Source: Deltaproteobacteria bacterium
Lineage (GTDB): Bacteria > Myxococcota_A > UBA9160 > UBA4427
DNA: 10,963 nt
Direction: 5' to 3'
Assembly (NCBI GenBank): GCA_011051925.1
Contig: DRKE01000371.1
Location: 1-10,963 of the forward strand
The notes under the pieces were generated by a model that had not been told where the DNA came from, did not search any database, and worked only from the letters and a program-made list of their open reading frames with translations. A program made the position numbers and the translations under genes. The first letter of the stretch is position 1, and each line of letters opens with the position of its first letter. Shown here in pieces: positions 6,089 through 10,963 of the stretch.

Positions 6089-7558
6089 GTGCCGCGGGCG
6101 CGGGTCGGGACCGGACGCTTGAGCGATCTTCATCTACCCAGCCGAGGCGACGAATCCGACGACGGGGGAGAGCAGCCCGAGGTCCGGCTCGAACTCACGC
6201 GTGCGGGCGTCCAGCAGGTTCTTTCCCTGTATTCCCAGGAGCAGGAATCCCAGCGTTCCGGGTTCGCCTTCACGCTGGGGCCGGACGACTTCCTGGAGGC
6301 GATCCGGGAGCGGCGACAGACCCTGCTGACCGGACTCGTGGTGGGCATCGGACTGGCACTGGTCCTGCTGTGGTGGACGACGCCGCTCTATCCGGTGACC
6401 GCACAGGTCGTGCTCGAGCGGCATGAGATTTCGGGCGATTCCCGGATCGGCGCCGGTTCCGGCGGATCCGCCTTCATCGCGACCCAGGCGGAGATCATGC
6501 AGAGCCCTTCGGTCGTTTCGGCCGCGGTCGCGGCCGTTCCGCGGGCGGCCCATCTCGATCCCGAAGACGATGCGGTCGCCGATGCGCTCGAATCCGTGGA
6601 GGCGGCTCCGGTTTCGGGCACGCAGGTCGTGGCACTCGGCTATCTCGGTCCCGATGCCCTCTACGGCGTCCGCTTGCTCGACGCCATCGTCGTCGCCTAT
6701 CGCGATGTCCTTCGCACGATCGAAGGCCAGACCCAGGAACAGAAGCTGAAGGCGAAGCGAGCCGAGATCGGTGTTCTCGAAGCGGAGGCCGACGCCATCC
6801 AGAAGGAGCTGGATGAACTCCACGAGCGTCACCCGACCTGGGGCAGTGCCGAGGAGGCCGTCGAGGCCCAGGCGGCCGTTCTGCGGGATCAATCGACGCG
6901 ATTGACGGAGGTGAGGAACGAGCGGATCGCCCTCGAGAATCGGCTCGCGACGGGAGGCAAGCGCCTTGCGATCCTCGATCCGGCGACGCGTGTCCTGCAG
7001 GAACGGCTCTGGCAGGCCGAGGCCGAGCTGGCTCGCGTCCAGCTCACGCTGCGGCCCCGCCATCCGGCGGTCGAGGCGGCGCAGCAGGAGGTGGAGGTCC
7101 TGAAGCGACAGTTGAGGGCGAATTCCGAGGCCACGCCCCAGGCGCTCGAACGCGATATCGCGGCGGCCCGCGGCCTCGAGGAGGAGCTCGCCGCCGTCTT
7201 CGAAGTCGAGCGTCAGAGGATGGCGGAGCTCGAACGCTACCGGCAGGACGAGAAGGCGTTCCTCAGCGATCTCGACCGGATCCGGGGAATGATCGATGCG
7301 CGTCGTCGGGAACTGCTCGATCAGCGCCTGCTGACCCGCATGGCCGAAGCGGGGGAGGTCGGGATCACGGCACGCCTGATCGAGGCGCCGGGTCTGCCCG
7401 AGTCGCCGGTCTGGCCCAGACCGAGGCTGATCCTCGCGATCGGTGCCGTCCTGGGAACGATGGGAGGATTCGTGATGGCGCTGGTCTCGCTCCGCCGGGG
7501 TCGACGAGTCTGGGTCGCCTCCACAGCGAATGCCGGCGAAGAGCCCGCTCGCTCATGA
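6089..7558 (+). CDS. Wzz/GumC-type polysaccharide chain-length determinant
   Basis: A 489-residue inner-membrane, periplasm-spanning polysaccharide co-polymerase. A cytoplasmic N-terminal extension of about 75 residues (acidic early on, RGDESDDGGEQPE at 19-31) precedes membrane helix 1 (about 79-96) and the Wzz-domain start YPVTAQVVLERHEI (101-114). Long charged coiled-coil stretches run from about 214 to 420 (for example KLKAKRAEIGVLEAEADAIQ at 219-238). A proline-rich PESPVWPRPR then leads to membrane helix 2 (about 446-468), with the usual glycine-rich end. After that only about 20 residues remain, so there is no fused BY-kinase, unlike Wzc. It probably controls chain length and couples to the OPX exporter. 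The start is uncertain: GTG at 6089 has no Shine-Dalgarno sequence, while TTG at 6119 follows GGGA by eight bases and would give MSDLHLPSRG. First gene of the rightward operon. Confidence 0.88.
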   Translation: MPRARVGTGRLSDLHLPSRGDESDDGGEQPEVRLELTRAGVQQVLSLYSQEQESQRSGFAFTLGPDDFLEAIRERRQTLLTGLVVGIGLALVLLWWTTPLYPVTAQVVLERHEISGDSRIGAGSGGSAFIATQAEIMQSPSVVSAAVAAVPRAAHLDPEDDAVADALESVEAAPVSGTQVVALGYLGPDALYGVRLLDAIVVAYRDVLRTIEGQTQEQKLKAKRAEIGVLEAEADAIQKELDELHERHPTWGSAEEAVEAQAAVLRDQSTRLTEVRNERIALENRLATGGKRLAILDPATRVLQERLWQAEAELARVQLTLRPRHPAVEAAQQEVEVLKRQLRANSEATPQALERDIAAARGLEEELAAVFEVERQRMAELERYRQDEKAFLSDLDRIRGMIDARRRELLDQRLLTRMAEAGEVGITARLIEAPGLPESPVWPRPRLILAIGAVLGTMGGFVMALVSLRRGRRVWVASTANAGEEPARS

Positions 7559-8589
7559 AGTCCCTCGCAGGCCGCGCGGCGTCCGTGCTCGATCGTTGCG
7601 GTCTCCTGGCGGCACTCGAAGCCGCGGATCGGCGGAAGGATCGCGTGCGTGTGATCGCCTACCACCGGATCGACGAGGCCGACGCAGAGCCGGATCTCGA
7701 TCCGGGATTGATCAGCGCGACGCCCGGGGATTTCCGGGAACAACTCGAAGTGATCGCACGGCACTACGCGGCGGTCTCCCTCGACGATCTGATGGCGGCC
7801 CATCGTGGTCTTCGACCGCTGCCTCTGAGAGCGGTCCTGCTGACCTTCGACGACGGCTACACGGATTTCGAAAGCCGGGCCTGGCCGATCCTCCGGGAAG
7901 TGGGCCTGCCGGCGGTCCTGTTCGTGCCGACGGCCTTTCCCGATTCCCCGGAATCGGGTTTCTGGTGGGATCGGCTCCACTCGGCGCTCCGACGAACGCA
8001 GGAGCGCGAGATCACCGATCCGCTGCTCGGACGCCTTCCCCTGGACGATCCGTCGTCGCGGAGGGCGGCGCATCGGATGATCCGATCCCGTGCCAAGGCG
8101 CTTCCGCACGATGAGGCCATGGCCTGGCTCGAGGATCTGGTCGCGAGGCTCGCGGACGTGCCTCGTCGAGGGCATGTCCTCGGCTGGGACACTCTTCGGA
8201 AGCTCGCGAAGGAGGGCCTGAGCGTCTGCTCCCATGGGCATCGCCATGCGCTGTGTACCCGGCTGTCCCCGCACGACCTGGCGCTCGATCTGTCGACTTC
8301 GAGAGCGCGGATCCAGGCGGAACTCGGTGATGCCTCGCCCCACCCCGTCTTCGCCTACCCCGCCAGCGGGTCGGACGGTGCGGTGCGGGAGGCGGTCCGG
8401 CGGGCGGGATACGAGGTGGCCTTCGGCGGACGGCGTGGCATCGATCGGATCCCTTTCGTGGAACCCCTCGACGTCATGCGTATGCCGGTCCATCGCTACG
8501 GGACGGCGCTCTTCCGTGCGCAGCTGCGGCCGAGCGTCTCGCGGCTGGGGCGCGCTCTCGTCGATGGGCGCCTGCGGCGGAGCGCATGA
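7555..8589 (+). CDS. Polysaccharide deacetylase (NodB/CE4 family)
   Basis: A 344-residue carbohydrate esterase family 4 protein, expected to remove N- or O-acetyl groups from sugars of the polymer or its lipid-linked precursor. The metal site is intact: TFDDGY (97-102) supplies the catalytic-base Asp99 and metal ligand Asp100, and SHGHRHA (226-232) supplies His227 and His231 in the HxxxH motif. FAYPAS (266-271) corresponds to the FAYPxG motif found in the exopolysaccharide-locus branch. An earlier YHRID (36-40) is also typical. No signal peptide or membrane helix is evident at the N-terminus, so it may act in the cytoplasm. A helical insertion of about 80 residues sits between the two metal motifs. 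The ATG overlaps the stop of the chain-length gene (ATGA 7555-7558), indicating translational coupling. It resembles the deacetylase of exosortase-associated loci. Confidence 0.92.
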   Translation: MKSLAGRAASVLDRCGLLAALEAADRRKDRVRVIAYHRIDEADAEPDLDPGLISATPGDFREQLEVIARHYAAVSLDDLMAAHRGLRPLPLRAVLLTFDDGYTDFESRAWPILREVGLPAVLFVPTAFPDSPESGFWWDRLHSALRRTQEREITDPLLGRLPLDDPSSRRAAHRMIRSRAKALPHDEAMAWLEDLVARLADVPRRGHVLGWDTLRKLAKEGLSVCSHGHRHALCTRLSPHDLALDLSTSRARIQAELGDASPHPVFAYPASGSDGAVREAVRRAGYEVAFGGRRGIDRIPFVEPLDVMRMPVHRYGTALFRAQLRPSVSRLGRALVDGRLRRSA

Positions 8590-8629
8590 TCGGACCGATG
8601 ACCTTTTCCAGTCGGGCGAATGGAGAGAT

Positions 8630-8633
8630 GGAG
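8630..8633 (+). promoter_or_regulatory. Ribosome binding site choosing the OPX gene start
   Basis: GGAG followed by AAGAAG and ATG at 8640 is a well-spaced Shine-Dalgarno sequence. It favours this ATG over the earlier in-frame ATGs at 8586, 8598 and 8628. Confidence 0.6.
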
Positions 8634-8639
8634 AAGAAG

Positions 8640-9263
8640 ATGTCGAAACACGCTGAGTACGCGGAGAGAGGCGGCCTGCGCCGATCTGTCGGGGCGGGCC
8701 TGTTGTTGTTCCTGGTCGGCTGCACGACACCGTCCTGGACGCCCGCGCCCGAGACGAGAGTGGTCGGGGCTGCCCCGGAATACGTGATTGGCGTGCCCGA
8801 TCTCCTGGAGCTGACCGTCTGGCAGCAGCCGGATCTTTCCGGCCCGGTCCTCGTCCGCCGGGATGGCAAGATCTCGGTTCCCCTGCTCGGGGACACACAG
8901 GCGGAGGGCCTGACGCCCGAGCAGCTGGCCGAGCGCATCCGGCTCGGGCTCTCGGAATTCGTGGCGAATCCCCATGTCGACATCGCGGTCACCGAGATGC
9001 GCAGCCAGGTGGCCAGCGTGATCGGCGGCGGCGTTCTTCGATCCGGGATCGTCCCCCTCCAGCGCAATACGCGCGTGATCGATGCCCTCGCGTCGATGGG
9101 GGGACTCACGCCCTTCGCGAAGAAATCGAAGATCCGCATTCTTCGTGACACCCCGGGTGGACAGGTCGAATACCGCTTCGATTATTCCGCCTTCATCAAG
9201 GGGCGCGCCCCGGACTCCAATATCCTGCTCGAGCCGGGCGATACGATCATCGTGCCCGAATGA
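8640..9263 (+). CDS. Short outer-membrane polysaccharide export (OPX/Wza-like) lipoprotein
   Basis: A 207-residue outer-membrane lipoprotein of the polysaccharide export family. The signal peptide has basic residues (RGGLRRS), a hydrophobic core and the lipobox LVGC, with lipidation expected at Cys28; Thr at the next positions is compatible with outer-membrane sorting. The PES domain follows (EYVIGVPDLLELTVWQQPDL, 47-66, through about 117). One SLBB-like domain comes next (about 125-170; VIDALASMGGLTPFAKKSK at 146-164), with a final strand LLEPGDTIIVPE. Unlike full-length Wza (about 360 residues) it lacks further SLBB repeats and the C-terminal amphipathic helix that forms the outer-membrane pore, so it needs another outer-membrane channel; the next gene is a good candidate. 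An upstream in-frame ATG (8586) overlaps the deacetylase stop but would make the signal peptide far too long, so 8640 is preferred. Confidence 0.9.
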   Translation: MSKHAEYAERGGLRRSVGAGLLLFLVGCTTPSWTPAPETRVVGAAPEYVIGVPDLLELTVWQQPDLSGPVLVRRDGKISVPLLGDTQAEGLTPEQLAERIRLGLSEFVANPHVDIAVTEMRSQVASVIGGGVLRSGIVPLQRNTRVIDALASMGGLTPFAKKSKIRILRDTPGGQVEYRFDYSAFIKGRAPDSNILLEPGDTIIVPE

Positions 9264-10726
9264 TCGGAGGAACGCGCCGATCGCGGCGGTTCGGCGGAGC
9301 GGCCTGGTGCGCCTCGTGGATGCTGCTCTTCGCGCCGATCGTGGGAGCCGAGGAGCTCCAGCTCGGGCTTTCCTCGCAATACGTCTACAACTCGAATTTC
9401 TTCTCGAATGCGGGCAACGCCAATGCGGCGAACTCCTTCCAGATCGGTCCGGTGCTCGCTCTCTCGGATTCCGAAGGACGATTCACGTGGAATCTGGGTT
9501 TCACCGGCGCCTATCAGGTCTATGTCGATCAGAGCGGGGTGGACGCATGGGAGAGCCGCGTTCGCGCGCGTGGCACGTATGACATCGATCGCAGGACCTC
9601 TCTCCGCTTGACCGAGCGATTCCGCGACATCTCGAATCTGCGGTTCTCGAGGCAGGATATCGCGCTCGCAGACACCGCACTGGACCCGAATCGGAGTCGT
9701 TATTTTCGCAACGACCTCGAGCTCGAGCTGACGCGGGATCTCTCGAGGCGACTGACCCTTGGCGTCCGGGGTGCGCATCACTGGATCGATTTCGAACGGA
9801 ACATCGATCGCAACGACAGCCAGGCCTTCGAAGTCGGGTCTGAGCTGCGCTACCGGGTCGCGTCACAGCACGTCGTCGGCCTCGGTATCTCGTACGTCGA
9901 CCAGGAATTCGAGCGGGCTCTTTCCCGGCTCGGTTCTCGAGGGCAATACCTGAGTGCGGACCTCCGCTGGACCTGGGTCCTCTCGGACGGGCTCCGGTTC
10001 TCGATGAACGGCGGCCCGGCGTGGATCCGCTCCGACGAGGACGATACGCAGGTCGTGCGGGAGCGTCAGTTCGTCGGAGGAAGTCGAAACGGCGATCTTT
10101 TTCGTGCCGCTTTCGCGAGTTGCCAGACGGGACTCGCGAGCGATTGCGATTTCGTCTCCGTGCCGCCGATTCCCGCGACGGATCTCGGGCCGGTCGAGCG
10201 ATTCCCCCTCTCGCTGGGCGAACGGGTCGGCCACGCGACGGAGGTGACCTTCTTCGGTGGGGCTTCGATCACGATCGATCTCGCGGATTGGAATCTCGAG
10301 GCGGCCTATTCGCGAAGGCAGAGCACCACTTCCGGTGATGGTCTTGCCTCGAGTCTCGACCGGGTCTCGCTGGATCTCGAGTTTGCCCCACGGAATCTCC
10401 GGTGGAGCGGTTTCATCGCCGGAAGCTGGGACCGTCGGGAGACCCTGACCGAGGCGACGGTCGTGGATTTCCTGGTCGTTCCGGGAAGCAGTGGCGAGGC
10501 GGTTCGGGATCAAGCGATCACGACGATCGAGGACAGCCGGAGTCGGCGCGACAATTTCACGGCCATCGTCGGGGTCCGCGGTGCCGTCACGCGGGCATGG
10601 AGCGGCACTCTCGAATTCCGCTATCGGAGGACCGAGCCGCGGGATCGTGGCATCACGCGTCCGGGTGTCGATACGTATTTCGTTCTCTTCACGGTGGATT
10701 TCGGATTCGACGTCATCCGGTTCTGA
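9260..10726 (+). CDS. Outer-membrane beta-barrel, probable exopolysaccharide porin
   Basis: A 488-residue secreted beta-barrel. The signal peptide has an arginine-rich start (RRSRR at 6-10), a hydrophobic core and likely cleavage after VGA (28-30). The mature part is a run of alternating-polarity strands separated by Asp/Arg-rich turns, for example LQLGLSSQYVYNSNFF (33-48), DLELELTRDLSRRLTLGVRG (152-171) and DTYFVLFTVDFGFDVIRF (471-488). It ends in Phe, the usual C-terminal signal for BAM insertion. A long polar insertion at about 262-325 holds the only two cysteines of the mature protein (288, 296). Its start overlaps the OPX stop (ATGA 9260-9263). It resembles the barrel of exosortase-linked loci and, in role, the barrels that pair with short OPX proteins in Myxococcus. 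The role as exit channel is inference from that context. Confidence 0.8.
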   Translation: MIGGTRRSRRFGGAAWCASWMLLFAPIVGAEELQLGLSSQYVYNSNFFSNAGNANAANSFQIGPVLALSDSEGRFTWNLGFTGAYQVYVDQSGVDAWESRVRARGTYDIDRRTSLRLTERFRDISNLRFSRQDIALADTALDPNRSRYFRNDLELELTRDLSRRLTLGVRGAHHWIDFERNIDRNDSQAFEVGSELRYRVASQHVVGLGISYVDQEFERALSRLGSRGQYLSADLRWTWVLSDGLRFSMNGGPAWIRSDEDDTQVVRERQFVGGSRNGDLFRAAFASCQTGLASDCDFVSVPPIPATDLGPVERFPLSLGERVGHATEVTFFGGASITIDLADWNLEAAYSRRQSTTSGDGLASSLDRVSLDLEFAPRNLRWSGFIAGSWDRRETLTEATVVDFLVVPGSSGEAVRDQAITTIEDSRSRRDNFTAIVGVRGAVTRAWSGTLEFRYRRTEPRDRGITRPGVDTYFVLFTVDFGFDVIRF

Positions 10727-10731
10727 ACCGG
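10717..10731. terminator. Palindrome at the convergent gene junction, possible terminator element
   Basis: CCGGTTC (10717-10723) and GAACCGG (10725-10731) are exact reverse complements around one base and span the stop codon of the barrel gene. RNA from either strand could fold a 5-6 base-pair GC-rich stem. It sits in the short space between convergent genes, as a bidirectional terminator would. No U-run follows on either strand, so termination by this element alone is doubtful. Confidence 0.28.
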
Positions 10732-10748
10732 TGTGGTCGGATCGTGGA

Positions 10749-10963
10749 TCAATGGTAGTCGCGATCGCCAGGGACGATCTGCCAGTTTCGCAGGTCGTGG
10801 ACCTCGGGTTCGAAGCGGCGACAGGTGGCCTCCATCTGGTTGCGCGATCGGTAGGGCAGGAAACCCGCGCGGAAGAAGAGGCGCCAGTGTCGCCAGGAAG
10901 GGGTCGAGAAGAAGTCGATCCAGGCACAGCCGGCCGCGCGGGCATGGGCGAACGCGTGCTCCA
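10749..10963 (-). CDS. C-terminus of a gene running in from the right, acyltransferase-like
   Basis: On the leftward strand an open frame enters at the right edge and ends at TGA (10751-10749), giving the last 70 residues. It has no start inside the window. The fragment begins EHAFAHARAAGCAWIDFFST, continues through FFRAGFLPYRSRN and RRFEPEVHDLRNW, and ends QIVPGDRDYH. The pattern of a helix with A-x-x-A-G-C, a strand, an aromatic-rich stretch with a G-F-x-P element and a final NW-x5-GD-x-DY recalls the C-terminus of GNAT-like acyltransferases found near polysaccharide loci. This assignment is by resemblance only. Codon use (third positions mostly G or C) fits a real gene. It converges on the barrel gene with a 22-base gap. 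It may decorate the glycan, or may belong to an unrelated neighbour. Confidence 0.6.
   Translation of the reverse strand, partial: EHAFAHARAAGCAWIDFFSTPSWRHWRLFFRAGFLPYRSRNQMEATCRRFEPEVHDLRNWQIVPGDRDYH

Noticed and set aside
7321..8898. Leftward open frame opposite the deacetylase gene
   Set aside because: Arg/Pro-rich shadow with no recognisable fold. The rightward frame has TFDDGY and HxxxH motifs.
9863..10945. Leftward open frame of about 360 codons opposite the barrel gene, with an ATG near the right edge
   Set aside because: It is out of frame with the plausible edge gene ending at 10749, and its composition is that of an antisense shadow.

Overview
The window is a high-GC (roughly 60-65% by eye), tightly packed bacterial locus for making and exporting a cell-surface or secreted polysaccharide by the Wzx/Wzy-dependent route. 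The Gram-negative envelope parts (an outer-membrane lipoprotein of the OPX/Wza type and an outer-membrane beta-barrel) show a diderm host. The style (high GC, short overlaps, a short OPX protein paired with a separate barrel, a set of genes resembling those near exosortase loci) fits Myxococcota or another deltaproteobacterial-type lineage, or a proteobacterium. This placement is inference and no marker gene fixes it.

Layout. A leftward operon runs from 5779 down to the left edge: a phosphoglycosyl transferase (sugar transferase), a membrane protein with a degenerate GGDEF-like domain, a GT4 glycosyltransferase, a membrane GT2 glycosyltransferase, a Wzy-type polymerase / O-antigen ligase family protein, and the N-terminal 144 residues of a Wzx-type flippase cut by the window edge. 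Neighbouring genes in this operon overlap by 4 or 1 bases, apart from one 6-base gap. A 309-base AT-rich divergent control region (5780-6088) separates it from a rightward operon: a Wzz/GumC-type chain-length protein without a kinase domain, a NodB-type polysaccharide deacetylase, a short OPX lipoprotein, and a 488-residue outer-membrane beta-barrel. At the right edge the C-terminal 70 residues of a convergent gene (10749-10963, leftward), possibly an acyltransferase, enter the window.

How it works together (inference from family knowledge). The sugar transferase loads the first sugar phosphate on undecaprenyl phosphate. The GT4 and GT2 enzymes, perhaps with others outside, extend the repeat unit. 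Wzx flips it, Wzy polymerises it and the Wzz/GumC protein sets length and bridges the periplasm. The OPX lipoprotein plus the beta-barrel provide the outer-membrane exit, and the deacetylase modifies the glycan. No BY-kinase, phosphatase, exosortase or nucleotide-sugar enzyme lies in the window.

The points most worth a second look are the pseudo-GGDEF protein embedded in the glycan operon, the split outer-membrane exporter with a two-cysteine loop, and the inverted and direct repeats in the divergent control region. I found no CRISPR array, insertion sequence, tRNA or rRNA. This looks like a novel variant of a known pathway rather than an entirely new system.
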